From assembly GCA_963922205.1 (NCBI GenBank), contig CAWUHX010000213.1, positions 1 through 64,000 on the forward strand: DNA of 64,000 nt. The letters are read 5' to 3'. This stretch comes from Romanomermis culicivorax (Eukaryota > Nematoda > Enoplea > Mermithida > Mermithidae). Each line of letters starts with the position of its first letter. The stretch's first letter is position 1. This document shows, in pieces, positions 1 to 10,915 of this stretch. The position numbers and the translations under genes are program-made. The notes under the pieces are model-generated. The model searched no databases and was not told the origin of the DNA. It saw nothing but the letters and a program-made list of their open reading frames with translations.

Positions 1-858
1 TAATCGATTGCGCATTTTTTGACGTCAGCAATGATAATCTTCAATTTTGACTTTTTAACTGCAAAAGCATTGATCGATCGTAAATCGGTCAATATTGTTT
101 TAATTTCGAAATTCAAAAAAGATTCTGGTGGAGCTCGTTAAGAACTATCTATTACATAAATAGAACGCCTGTCTTACTGTAGCTATAGGCAAAGGTTTCG
201 AGCGCAACTTTACACTTCAATAATTTTGTCAATTTTGGTGCTATATTTATGAAAGCTATACATTTTGGTAGACCAGGACCTGAACTTTTAAGAAAAATTT
301 TTGAATGCTTTTAAAGTGTAAACTGTAAAGTAAATGTGTCATACAAAAATTTCAATTTTCGAAACATTGTCTTATTGAATCTCCTATACCATAATTTCAA
401 TCGACATGAAACGGATATCAAACGTCTTGTTTTTGAAAGCTCTAGAATATATTAAAAAACGAAAAATTTTGTATCATTGAATTTTAAAGATTTTACACCA
501 CATGTGAGCAATTTACACTCCATTTACGCCGACTGTTGAACTTTACACTCTGAATGAAACATCAATCAACTCAGTTTTATACGGCCTGTAAAATAAAAGC
601 AAAAATTTTATAGATAACACTGATAGCAAAAAAAATTATGATGTGGTGTAAAGTAGCTGAATCCAAAAATAACAGTTTTTGCTTATGTCAGAGTTTTCAT
701 TCCCCCTTATATGTTGCATGTATTATCTTGCTCAAGACGTTAAGGTGCATCGAATGGCACCTTTTTTAGTGGAGTCCGAGCGACTTTTTTTGGACCCTCC
801 GAGCGACTTTTTTTGGACCCTCCGAGCGACTTTTTTTTGGACCCTTTTTCTGAGTATT
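1..858. other. gene-free AT-rich stretch
   Basis: I see no gene here. The only structure is a run of three tandem 24-base units built around CCGAGCGACTTTTTTTGGAC at about 773-845. The open frames across it are products of that repeat. Confidence 0.6.
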
Positions 859-1238
859 TGTTGTATGGCACCATACAACATTCCATCCATAGGATTGATG
901 ATTCAGCCATTCCAGGGGTCCCGACCCCGACCATTTTTATTGAGCCCTGGTCGGGATCATCACACCTACCCCGACATTGGCTAGTGGTGGAACAGCTCGG
1001 GCGCCACCCAGGAAGCCTTTCAACACTGGTGACCATACCAGGGGCCCCCTGTTGCTCCACGGCAGGGGTATGTTCTATGGCACCATACAACATTCCACCC
1101 ATAGGATTGACGATTCAGCCAACCCACGGGTCCCAAACCCAGCCATTTTTGTTGAGCCCTGGTCGGAATGGTCACACCTTCCCTGACATTGGCCAGCCGA
1201 TGAACAGCTCCAACGCCAGCCAGGAAGTCCTTCAACAT
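859..1238 (+). repeat. TGTTGTATGG repeat family, two tandem units
   Basis: Two head-to-tail units of about 200 bases. Each opens with an inverted repeat, TGTTGTATGG and CCATACAACA separated by two bases. It is followed by a shared GC-richer body with the phrases TTGAGCCCTGGTCGG, ACATTGGCC and CAGGAAGTCCTTCAACA. A second two-unit copy lies at 18223-18605 and a single inverted unit at 57477-57640. The open frames on both strands are repeat-borne and do not look like a protein family. It could be an LTR-type fragment or a non-autonomous element. Confidence 0.75.
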
Positions 1239-1517
1239 ATTTTAAATTATTTTAATTCAGTGAATTTTCAGTTTATACTCGAACTTTTTATACCAAGCAG
1301 GAGCTTGCAACGCGACGGATCAAATGTATATCCTCAAATTTGAGATTTACACCCTACCAAAAGAGCAATCATGCCCCGAAAATCATTTTAAATTTTTTTG
1401 TAAAGATATTCTAGATTCCTGAGAAAAAAAGGTTGGGCCTGAGATCCTTTGCTTGTTCCAAAAAGCATTCCCCAAAAGCCATAGCTCGATTTGAGGAAAT
1501 CTGCCCCAAACTCAGAG

Positions 1518-2067
1518 TGTTGTATTTTTGGATTCGTCCGCAGTTGATGAGTCACAGGCAGGATTGGGATCCCAGGATTCGTCCTTAATGTACGTGTTTC
1601 CCACGCTCACGTTTACCCGATTAACTTAATTACTTGTACTTAAACCCGACACAAATATACCACTAATTAAGGAAAAGATGTTTCCTTAATTGTCTCCCTA
1701 ATTACGTGAAAACTGAAAGGAGATTTTTCCTTTTTTATATTATGCAATTGAAAAACACTTACTTACAAACGAAAAAAGGGCGAGAATATAAAGGGAATCA
1801 CTCCCAGGCACTGGGAGGAGAAAACAAATGGGTTTCATGCGGGGAGGCGGCGAGTGGCAAAATAAAAGTGGCCAGTGGGGCACACGTTTAATACGAGAAA
1901 CATATAACAATAATAATGCACAACGAGAGAGCCAGCGCACGCATACGGACGTGTGCTACAGTAGGACGACTGTTGATGGTCCGTGTTGCTCACTCCACTT
2001 GCTACCTGTGGGCCTCATGCGCGCTTTGACAAAAAACAACAAAATCGGCGGAAAACACACTACAACA
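1518..2067 (-). mobile_element. solo-LTR-like element, complete copy (family 1)
   Basis: A 550-bp element bounded by TGTTGTA and TACAACA and flanked by the 4-bp direct repeat AGAG (1514-1517 and 2068-2071). Short TG...CA inverted ends, about 550 bp length and a 4-bp target duplication fit a solo LTR. A MITE with a 7-bp TIR is the alternative. Read on the minus strand it shares conserved blocks with copies at 5412, 26227, 40054 and 42305: GAGTGAGCAAC, TACTGTAG, a hairpin of ATTAAGGAAA with TTTCCTTAATT, GGGTTTAAGTAC, and ACATTAAGGACGA followed by CCTGG. No protein is encoded. Confidence 0.8.
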
Positions 2068-2071
2068 AGAG

Positions 2072-4868
2072 TGTAAACAAGAGTGTGAACTGACTGTAAA
2101 TTTGAGACGACCAAAATTTGCAGCATTTGTTGCCTATCAATTTCATATATTAGGATGATGTAGAAAAAATGTGTTTTTCACATCGATAATCGCATTTATT
2201 TAGTTTAAATCTTCATTGTAAACTAACCGTCAGGTTTACACTCATTTCGAGCGCAGTTTAGAAATCATCATACTCGTTTTTTGAATTTTGTTGCATCCGA
2301 ACATTAAAGCTCGAAATTCTCAACTGATTTGGGAAACGTACGACTTGTACATTGCTTTCTTCATTCTGAATTCTGCGGATCTGCAGAGCATAGAACAATC
2401 ACAAAAATTATATAAAACAAGAATAATTTCACAATCTTTTTTCCTTCTTTCTCTGGTGCTCCATTGCGATGCAAATTTGTCTGCACCTGCTGGATGCCAA
2501 TCATTGATTTGCATGTGGACTTCCGGATCGGGAAATCGGTATCAACAGAGTGCCCAACAGGTCCAGCTAGTGACAGGCTAATTGGCACTCACATGATCCC
2601 TCTGTCGAAAGTCATTAAAACGATTGCAAAAATATTTTCATAGTGCTTGGGGGCCATACCCAACTGACCAGTGGTCACTTAGATGTCATTTTGTCCAAAA
2701 TGTTTGGATTGATCACGAAAATATTTCCAGAATAATTTGATAATCTAACTAACTGCTGGTCACTCATATGGTTTTTTCATTAAAAATGGCTGAAACGATG
2801 CAATGAGCTAATCCGAGGTCATCCTCAATAAGTCATGCAACTAAAAGTTGTGGAAATTCCGAGAAAAAGTTTTCCCGATTAACCAAGCACATCTGAAGTT
2901 ATCCAGGTGACCAGTGGTCACTTTGGCCAAAAAATGGTTTCTGAATTTTATTTATATCACACTCCAGCTAGTATCTGGCAAATGTACAATATTTCATCAA
3001 AATCAGTAATTTACACATTCAATCAGACTACTAAACTATTTGCAACATGACACACTTTGAATTGCCATATTTTGAGGTTTCACATTTGAGGGTCAAGCTT
3101 ATCCATGGAAGAACATCATCTTCCTGAAAAAGCCCCTAAAAATATCCCTGACCTGCATCTTTCAAGCATTTCCTCAGTCTTTAATTCTGAGCTTTTTTAT
3201 CACTGTGAAATTCAGGTCTAAATTCTCTACCTAGTTCTAGTTGCAGTGGCTAAAATGATACAATTTCCTCAAAATATGTGGTGGCTGAATCGACCTTTTC
3301 TCTGTGTAGACTACATTTTTTTTGTCAATGTCCAAAACTGAGTTTTGTTTACTGTAGTTTACACCAATTCACAATTTACGGAGTACTTTTGATCATCAGC
3401 GTTCATTGACCTTTTGTGTCTTGATTATCAATGGTGAATTATTGTTAAGCGAACTAGGTTTGCTTGATAAATTCCGGTTTATGTAAAATTGTAAACTTCC
3501 TAAGATTGTGAAAAATTGTCCAACCTTGTCAAAATTGTAAAGTTGGAATGTAAAAGCTGTCAAAAGTTGTAAAAATGGAATGTAAAAGCTGTCAAAAGTT
3601 GTAAAATGTGAAATAAGATTGTCACAAATTTGTCAAAATCTGTCAAAAAATGTAACATTGTAATGTAAAGCTGTCAAAAAGTAATCAAAATTTACACTTC
3701 AGTTGTTTATGTGTTTCATATACACGTTTTGTTTACATACCTGTAGATATGTGTTCAAAAAATTTGTCGAAAGGTTTACTTTCTTCGAAGCACTTTTCAA
3801 GCACTGACTTGGTCTTGCTTTAGCATACTGTAGGTCAGTCCATATCTTAATACAGTAAGTAAAAAGAGCATGCACACACTAACATGTTACAGCATAGCTA
3901 TATGCTTAACTATTCTCCTTGTACAGACTTGTACTACTTCAGTTTCCGATATACAAACTGGACTAAAATTGGAATCATTTGAGTTGCTTGAGCTCCTATG
4001 CTATACAATTTTGAATTAATAGGGCCAGAAAAGAGCTAACCTGCATGCTAAATTGTTGAAAAATGTTGTATAATGCTGCGTATACCCTCAGCAACCTGAG
4101 TGCGGTTCTTGGGAGATCCAATCTGGTACGACCCCTGAGGCTTACCCGGCAAGAGAACTCAGAGAGAGAGACAGACAAAACACAGTACCTAGCTGAAGAC
4201 CTTAACAAAATGAAATTATTATTAAAGACAAACGACAAACAGTAAACAAAGTTAGAGTACAAATACAAATGTGCCAAAACACGTAACACCTTCTCCTAGG
4301 CCTGCACAAAGAGTCACAGGTGGCCAGGGTGACTCTCGCGAGTTCTGCTCCAACCTTTCCCTGAGGCAAACGTACAACTAAAAACCCACCAAGAAATAAG
4401 AGACAGACCAAGCTGCCTCTCCAGTAAAAATACTCACTATCTCCAAAACGATTCGATGACACAACTTCTCCTGTCGGCGTGGGACGCCAGTATGTGGATA
4501 TGCAAATTAGTATAATAAAAATAAATACAAAAAACAATCCGCCTTTTCCAATAAAAGTATTTTTCGAATAATGACCAAATCCCCATGGACGCCCATCATC
4601 AAACATTGACAAAAATGTCTTCTATGCAAAACATTCTCATCCATTTTTTAGTTTTTTGTACCAAAAAGTAATATGAGACAAACCGTTTTGAAAGGTTTGT
4701 TTACCTAATAAAAAGTGAACCTACTTTATCAACAAAGAGCTCTAGAGAACGAAAATAATAATAAATAGAGGACCAAAGGTCAGAGGAATTGACCCTATGG
4801 CAAATACACTGTTGTAAAGATGTATGAAAAATCAGAAAAATGTAAATTTACGCTACAGCAATTTTGAG
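2072..4868. other. gene-free stretch with short repeats
   Basis: No convincing gene. The motif GACCAGTGGTCAC recurs near 2667 and 2909. From 3480 to 3690 there is a degenerate run of TGTAAAA/GCTGTCAAAA units. The segment 4066-4607 begins TGTTGTATAATGC and ends CATCATCAAACA. That could be another LTR-like element, but I see no matching flanking duplication, and the minus-strand open frame in it (4202-4612) resembles no family I know. Confidence 0.45.
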
Positions 4869-6583
4869 TTATCCACATAAGTCCTGCCCGTTCCAGAATT
4901 TGCTCAAATTATCGATATAAATGTTGGTAGCAGCATCAATTTTCATTTTATTTTCATCGACCACATTCTTCGGTCGCCCTTCTGCACATCCAATTCTATT
5001 TTTGCTGCAGCCAACAGTGAAATATTGAATATGTCTTCGAAAATCATCTCGAAGCAGTTTCCTAAACCACTTGTTAAATGAAAATAATATCAACGGCTGT
5101 AGTGTTATGTTCAAATTACCAAAAAATAGAGTCAAATTTGAATAAACGGCTTTTTCTTTGTAAGATGAGATGGATGCAAATAGACATAAATCGGCAATGA
5201 TGAAAAAAATCAAGCTGATGGCAGTCGATAGTAACAATGTTTCATTGATTTGCAGATTGAATGACAAGTGAAATCTGATCATTAGACGATTTTGTGCTTG
5301 GTTCATCGTTAGATGGCAGTATTTTTTTGTCAGAAAAATGTATGAATACATAAATAATAGTCGCTATCTTTTCTACACAGATTGTAAAAATTGTGCCATA
5401 AACACCATAGCTGTTGTTCTCTGTTTCCACCAATTTTATATGTTTCCGTGATAGGTTGTAGATTTCGAGAAGATGCCGCAGGTATGAGTTGGATCGAGCA
5501 AAACGAACCATCTCAGGCGTTTTACTGTAGTACAAATTCGGTATGTGTGCAGTTAGCTCTCTTTTTGTTGTTATTATTGTGCTTTTCTATTAGCCACTCT
5601 AGTATTCCCTGTACATTTTCCTTAGTTTTCCAGCTGGAGGGATTGGTTGTATAACTCCGCCCCCATGCGTTTTATACTAGTGGCCATTTCATAATCGTTT
5701 TTGTTGGTTACCAAGTGTATAGTTTTATTAGGTAAAATTTATATAGGAGGAATGTCTCCTTTCCTTTAGCTAAGCTTTTGGGAATTCAAGTTAGGAAACA
5801 GTATGTTTTATAATTTTGATTATTTTATTGTGCGGTAGTACTTTAAGTTTAATCTATTTCAGGTAAGCATGGGCGTAGGAAACGCATGCATTAAGGACAG
5901 TCCCTGGCTATCTCTCCTGCCACCCATCTACTTCTCGTCTGACTTACAGACTAGGACAGGTAATGGCGTGAGGGATCTCTTAACCCCTCACTCATTTTCA
6001 AATAAAACACAGCCAGAATATTCTATTCCATCACATGGACTCATCATTGTTTCTTTAACATCAGGAATAACAAAAAAACTAGCAACAGCATGGCAATCAT
6101 GATTATCATTCCACTGCAAAATAGTATTAACAGTAGAGCTATATGCTTCAAATAATCATAATGTTTGTAATAAACTGATGCCCAAAGTCTCTCCATGGAC
6201 AAAGCCAGAATGATGATGTGTACACCAGCCATTGGACTGTATAAGAGATTAATTTTTCTACAATCCGTATTTAACATAATTAGCCCGCAAAAATTATCAC
6301 TGGTGTAATTTATAATAATCCTCATGCTATTGAAAAATACGCCCACTGAGTACAATAAACCAAAGAAATAAAAACTTCCCAAGAAAAGCTTAAAATTCAC
6401 ATCAGATAGTGCAACTTTCAATAAATAGTAGATGGTTGTAATGCTTGAAATTAGTGGTAAGGGCGTCATATAAATAAGAATATAATTTTGAAATACCAAA
6501 ACACGTCCATTAGACCCTGCTTGAATGATTCACAAATTTCCGTGTAATTGTACGAATAATTGTTCATCATTGATGATAGAATT
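4869..6583 (-). pseudogene. 7TM chemoreceptor (Sra/Srab/Sre type), disrupted
   Basis: Remains of a nematode serpentine chemoreceptor. From the 5' end: a TTTTTTTAG acceptor at 6584; an N-terminal segment with the EICE cysteine (ATG at 6570); TM helices 1-4 (about 6499-6044), including MERLWASVYY, the E-R-x-x-A signature after TM3; then SPCDGIEYSG; then TM5-7 (5411-4869), with LSFNLQINE corresponding to the family's LS-x-R-F-Q-x-x-E-N motif. The frame is broken near 6500, at a 7-T run near 6070 and at a 7-A run near 5325. A 600-bp LTR copy sits between SPCDGIEYSG and the next coding segment (5412 to about 6014). Two of the three frame breaks lie in homopolymers and could be assembly errors, but the LTR alone would abolish the protein. 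In life the family are sensory-neuron receptors. The exact subfamily is not certain. Confidence 0.8.
5412..6014 (+). mobile_element. solo-LTR-like element (family 1) inside the chemoreceptor
   Basis: A diverged copy of the family at 1518-2067. It starts TGTTGTTCTCTG. Conserved blocks include GGATCGAGCAA, TTTTACTGTAGTAC, GGTAAGCATGGG and GCATTAAGGACAG followed by CCCTGG. The right end is eroded (AATAAAACACAGCC instead of ...ACAACA), so the target duplication is incomplete; GC/TA bases flank both sides on the coding strand. It interrupts the coding sequence between the cysteine-bearing loop and TM5. Confidence 0.75.
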
Positions 6584-7586
6584 CTAAAAAAAAGTTTTTG
6601 TTAATTAGAGCAATATTCATATGAGAACGAGAATTCATAAGTGCTAGAAATACCAGAAATAAGGTAACTCATTGACCAAGCACACATGTTACATATCAAA
6701 AGTTTGAATTCAGTTGGACAATCAGATTTTTGATCCCAAAATCTCAGACTACACTTTCGACTATTGAGCCTCAAATTTGATATTAATCAGAGCTAAAATC
6801 TTTCCATATAAGACATACTAAAGTTAACTTTGCAGTTTGGCTCTAATGATTCGAGCGAACATCTGAACAAGATTCATCAACAATATCATGACCCTGAGCT
6901 GTTGGTCGTCATTACCTTTCTTATGTGCACTCAAATGACGCAAATGGCTTTAAAGAATTTGATTCTGGAAATTGGAGCATAATTCTGTACAAGCTTCAAT
7001 TTTCTACGGGATATGAAACTAGTATGATTATTTTTATTCCTATATAATTTTGTTGTACGATTATAGTAAGGACTATAGTTAGGCTTGGAGTAGTTAGAAA
7101 TACTCATTGGCTAGGCCTCAGATCTAGTTTAATGGTCCTTGTCCTGACCTGGCACAACTCTAAGCAGAGTTTCACAGAGCAGACCTTGTAGAGTCCTAGT
7201 GGAAAAATTGTGTCTACCAGATGAAACTAGAATGGACAGATCCTTTATGGTATATCTCCAATCTGACGTCAGTACCTGGGCTATAGGCCAAACTGTTGCC
7301 AACTGTAGGGCGATAAATATTCAATTTAATAACAGTAAACAATACTGGATGGACCACCAACTTTGCTTAAATGAATATTCAAAGTCAGAAGAAGGATTAA
7401 CTTTGGGTGTTGGCACATAGTCAAAAATTACATCAAAAGTCGAGAATGATTTTTCATCATCACTATGTTCCTCTCTCTGGTGATCCTTGCACAAAACGCC
7501 AAGACAAAATTAACGTTGATAAATGAAAGTTAGCTCAATTTTAGCCATTAAATTAATGGGACTGATATAAAAAGAAAAAATACAAG
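6584..7586. repeat. dispersed repeat, first of a pair
   Basis: The stretch has no gene. About 6690-6960 resembles 8330-8600, sharing AGTTTGAATTCAG, AGACTAC, GAGCCT and AAATTTGATATTAAT, so both belong to one dispersed repeat family of unknown type. The rest is unremarkable AT-rich sequence. Confidence 0.5.
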
Positions 7587-7915
7587 TGTTGTGTCTTGAA
7601 TAATGACTGGACTAAATTGAAAATAGATTAGCCTTGGGATAATTTGGAAATATCCAACTGGAATATTAACTAGAGAATAGCTAAGTTTAATTGGGCTATC
7701 TAATTAACACAACACACAATAGTAATGTACTGAATAGAAAAACAAATGAATGAATATGCAAGGTAGCATTGCTTGTATACTATCATGGAAAATCGCAGAC
7801 TGTAGAATATACATGAACAGAATTTCGTAGAATATTGTGCAAGTTTCTAGAATGTTTCAGGAAAATCAAGTGCATATAACGTACCTATACATCACATTAC
7901 ATCATCACACTTGGT
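7587..7915 (+). repeat. dispersed repeat family 2, copy a
   Basis: Starts GTGTTGTGTCTTGAATAATG and continues with TTGAAAATAGATTAGCCTTG, a run of TTCTAGAA-like motifs, and GTACC...CACATCA near the end. Other copies are at 19005-19365, 28364-28438 (5' fragment only) and 49240-49640 (inverted). No coding capacity is visible. The TGTTGTG start suggests an LTR-like end, but the far end is not defined well enough to say. Confidence 0.7.
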
Positions 7916-7929
7916 GACATTAACCTCAT

Positions 7930-8305
7930 TTCCGATCTATGGATCTGCATTCAACACAACCACTATAACTACAATTTTGGAACCATCCATGTGGAGCTGT
8001 TAGCACGGGTAGTAGTGCATCTGCTTTGTATGCAAAAGGTCGGGGTTCGAGCACCTCACTGGGTGTTATTTTTTGGGCCTGATGGCCTTGCAGATTTGGG
8101 CATACAACATTGGTGACCATAGCAGGGGCCCTTCCTCCTGAGGGTGTTATAGTGGTCCACCTGGCTGTTCATCACAGGGCAGTCCCACCAAGCACCACCA
8201 CAATCACAACGGCAATTTCTGAACCATACACATAGCTCGGTTAGCACAGTAATAAAGCACATCTGCCTTCCACATGGAAGGTCCAGTGTTCGAGCCACTC
8301 AAGTT
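7930..8305 (+). repeat. tRNA-derived SINE, two related units
   Basis: Two tandem tRNA-like units. The first has an A-box-like TTAGCACGGGTAGTAG and a B-box GGTTCGAGC (about 7998-8052). The second has GTTAGCACAGTAATAAAG and GTTCGAGCCA (about 8236-8300). Between them is the phrase ACCATAGCAGGGGCC, which also appears in the repeat at 859-1238. Related units form the larger array at 20640-21818. The tRNA folds are incomplete, so these are SINE heads rather than tRNA genes. Confidence 0.7.
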
Positions 8306-8329
8306 GGCATTAACTTTCTATATTACATA

Positions 8330-8608
8330 GTCAAAAGTTTGAATTCAGGGCCCTGCAATGTGCAAGAAAATTTCTGATTCCAAAATCCCAGACTACTCTG
8401 TAGACTGGCGAGCCTGAAATTTGATATTAATTAGAGGGAAAATGTTTATATACATATTATCACCAACTGAACATAAGTGTGCAGCTTACTTTGAACAAAC
8501 ATCTTCTGAACAAGACGCAACAACAACAGACTGCATTTCAATTTGCCAAATATTGACACTTTTGGTCCTCATTAGTCTTTTTATGTTTATCCAAATTAGG
8601 GTTAACGC
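8330..8608 (+). repeat. dispersed repeat, second of a pair
   Basis: Diverged relative of about 6690-6960 (shared AGTTTGAATTCAG, CAGACTAC, AAATTTGATATTAAT). Its right end runs into the long inverted repeat at 8609-8684. Confidence 0.5.
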
Positions 8609-8684
8609 TTTTAGAAATAAGGGCTTAGCAATATGAGCCTCAAATTTGTTTGAGGCTCATATTGCTAAGCCCTTATTTCTAAAA
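8609..8684. repeat. perfect 36-bp inverted repeat
   Basis: Two perfect complementary 36-base arms (8609-8644 and 8649-8684) are separated by only TTTG. The arms begin TTTTAGAAATAAGGGC and end GAGCCTCAAA on the left. A transcript would fold into a long hairpin. Confidence 0.95.
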
Positions 8685-8695
8685 TTTGTGAAGTT

Positions 8696-9520
8696 ACCGA
8701 AAATTTCTATAATTGTAAAGTGTAACATTTCCAAAAGCTGTAAGAAGTCGTAAAGTTGTAAGGTAAAGTTATAAATTTGTAAAGCAAAGCTTTGATGTCG
8801 TAAAGTCGTAAAGTTGTAAAGTAAAGTTCTAAAGTAAAGTTGGAAAGTAAAGTTGTAAAGCAAAGTTGTAAAGCAAAGTTGTAAAGTAAAGTTGTAAAGT
8901 AAAGTTGTAAAGTAAAGTTGTAAGGTAAAGTTGTAGAGTAAAGTTGTAAAGTAAAGTTGTAAAGTAAAGTTACGAAATTGTATATTTTTAAAGTGAAGTT
9001 AGGAAGTTGTAAAAATTAGAAGTGAAATTATTAAGTGGTAAACTAAGTTGTGGAGAAAAATGTGAAATAAAATTATGAAGTTGTAGAGTAAAGTTATGAA
9101 GTTGTAGAGCTGTGAAGTGAAGTTATCAAGTTGTACAGTTGCAAACCAATGCTATGAAGTTGTAAATTTATAAAGTGAAGTTATCATGTTGTAAAATTGT
9201 AAAGTTAAATCATGAAACTGTAAAGCAAAGTTATGAAGCTGTAAAATTTTGCAGTAAAGTTATAAAGTTGTACAGTTGTAAAGTACATTTATGAAGTTGT
9301 AAAGCTGTAGAGTGAAGTTTTGAAGTTGTAAAGTTGCAGAGTAAGTTGTAAAGTTGCAGAGTAAAGTTATGAAGTTGCAAAGCAAAGTTATGATGTTGTA
9401 GAGCAAAGTTATGAAGTTTTAAAAATGTAAAATAAAAATACAAAGTTATAAAATAAAGTTTTGAAATTTTACAGTTGTAAAGTAAAGTTATGAAGTTGTG
9501 AAGTTGTTGAAAGAAAATTT
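8696..9520. repeat. GTAAAG(TTG) minisatellite
   Basis: Degenerate tandem array of short units such as GTAAAGTTGTAAAGTAAAG and TATGAAGTTGTA, cleanest around 8800-8970. Open frames on the minus strand are repeats rich in LQLYN and are not genes. Confidence 0.85.
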
Positions 9521-9951
9521 GCCAAATGTTGTTGAAAAGTTTTTCGAAAATTTACTTGTCTCAAAACACTTGTCGAAACATTGACATAATTTTAATTAAA
9601 TTTCCTAAATAAACAGTATGATTTTATTACAGCCGCTGATGAACATGCATTTTTTGATGTAAATCATTGAATCATTGACAATCAAAACAAAATCAAAATT
9701 GAGACTTTATTAGTGGATTATGTGAAGCAAAGTGCTGGAGAGGTACAGAAAATTTTTAAACTGAGGACAAGTGAGCTGAAAAATAATGTTTATCATTCGA
9801 ATTTTGTTTTATTTGTAAGGCAACTATGGTTATTGGATGGGACTGGCCATTGGATTAATACAAAAGAAAATTGTGATAGTTCAACCACAGGCTAACAATA
9901 CATGAACAATTTGTAACTGTCTCTGGACTCTCAGATACCTCACCAAGTGGT
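9521..9951. other. no feature seen
   Basis: AT-rich sequence with one short open frame (9713-9895) that resembles no family and lacks recognisable splice structure. Confidence 0.4.
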
Positions 9952-10197
9952 GCATATGCACATGCACTTGATTTTTGGGCATGTGGATCTCGTGAAAATT
10001 TGTTTGTCGTTTTTCATCCACCTGCAGAAACATGTAAATGTATGTTTGCATCATCTTTCATGTATAAATAGTTGGGTCTTTGCCTCTTTCGTCCTTCATT
10101 TACAATCCTTTGTTTATGAATAAATTATGTTAATCAACCAGTGGATTGACTACATCATGAAACTTGTATGTGTGTGCTGCCAGTAGAGGATAAACTT
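9952..10197 (+). mobile_element. LTR-like repeat, copy a
   Basis: Similar to 62774-62992. Both share GCACATGCAC, a downstream AAATTATGYTAATCAACCAG block and GGCTGCCAGTAGAGGATAAAC-like ends. This copy has a TATAAATA box at about 10063 and AATAAA at about 10119, the promoter and poly(A) arrangement expected of an LTR. Downstream, GCTGGCGACATAAG near 10239 looks like a primer-binding-site region. Ends and target duplication are not resolved. Confidence 0.5.
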
Positions 10198-10384
10198 ACT
10201 GACCCTAAACTCCCTAAACCAACTGCAGAACACCTTGATGCTGGCGACATAAGTTCCTAACTCACCTGCATTCTCCTAATCTTATGAGACCCTTCCCCTG
10301 TGCTCGCAAAATTAACCAACAAGTTACTGTGTTGAGCTTGTATTAGAGTAAGCAGTGGATTATTTCCTGGATTATCTTCAGTTA

Positions 10385-10915
10385 GATAAGATAAGATAAA
10401 TTTATTCGTCTTTAGAAAAAATAAATTCAGAAAAGAATAAAGGAAAAATATTATCATGAGCTTAGACGCAATTAGTATCACGCAGATATAAGCTCAAAAT
10501 GGCTATACATCGTTTTTTAAATACATGAACATTAACAGCAGATGTAACATGACTAGGTAGCATATTCCACGTATCTATATATCTATTACAAAAACCGTTT
10601 TCGAGTAATCATGTGCGAAATTTTGTTCTATATAATTTATATGGGTTGTTAATACAATGATTAAAATTACTGTATACAAAAAAATTATTTGAGTCCAAAA
10701 TGCGGTTGCAGATTATAGAATAAACATAGCATAAATCAGTTATAGTCCTCCTGAATTCAAAAGAATGCAGACTGGCGGACTCCAATCTTTCTTGATAATT
10801 CCTAGAATTGAAGCCATATAATCGTTTTGTGAGCCACCTCTGAACTTTCTTTACCCTTTGTATTTCACCCATTAGGGAAGGATTCCAAATAGGACTACAG
10901 TTGGCATTCCAGAAA
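10385..10915 (-). mobile_element. non-LTR retrotransposon, 3' fragment
   Basis: 5'-truncated LINE of the CR1/L2/Jockey type. The minus strand encodes the end of reverse transcriptase: WNPSLMGEIQRVKKVQRW (about 10895-10835), TKRLYGFNSRNYQERL, then EFRRTITDLCYVYSI. This is the usual E-K-V-Q-R-x-F-T-K ... S-Y-x-E-R-L ... L-E-x-R-R-x-x-x-D-L sequence of these elements. An in-frame TGA (about 10607) separates it from the typical last segment, RYIDTWNMLPSHV, which ends at about 10476. The 3' tail is a short (TTATC)n at about 10385-10397. Dead copy. Confidence 0.85.

Noticed and set aside
740-1343. Several overlapping open frames on both strands
   Set aside because: All follow the TGTTGTATGG tandem repeat and recur at 18122-18645, so they are repeat-borne.
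4202-4612. 136-codon minus-strand frame with hydrophobic stretches as a membrane protein gene
   Set aside because: No family similarity or splice signals; it sits in an LTR-like segment and the hydrophobic part is compositionally simple.
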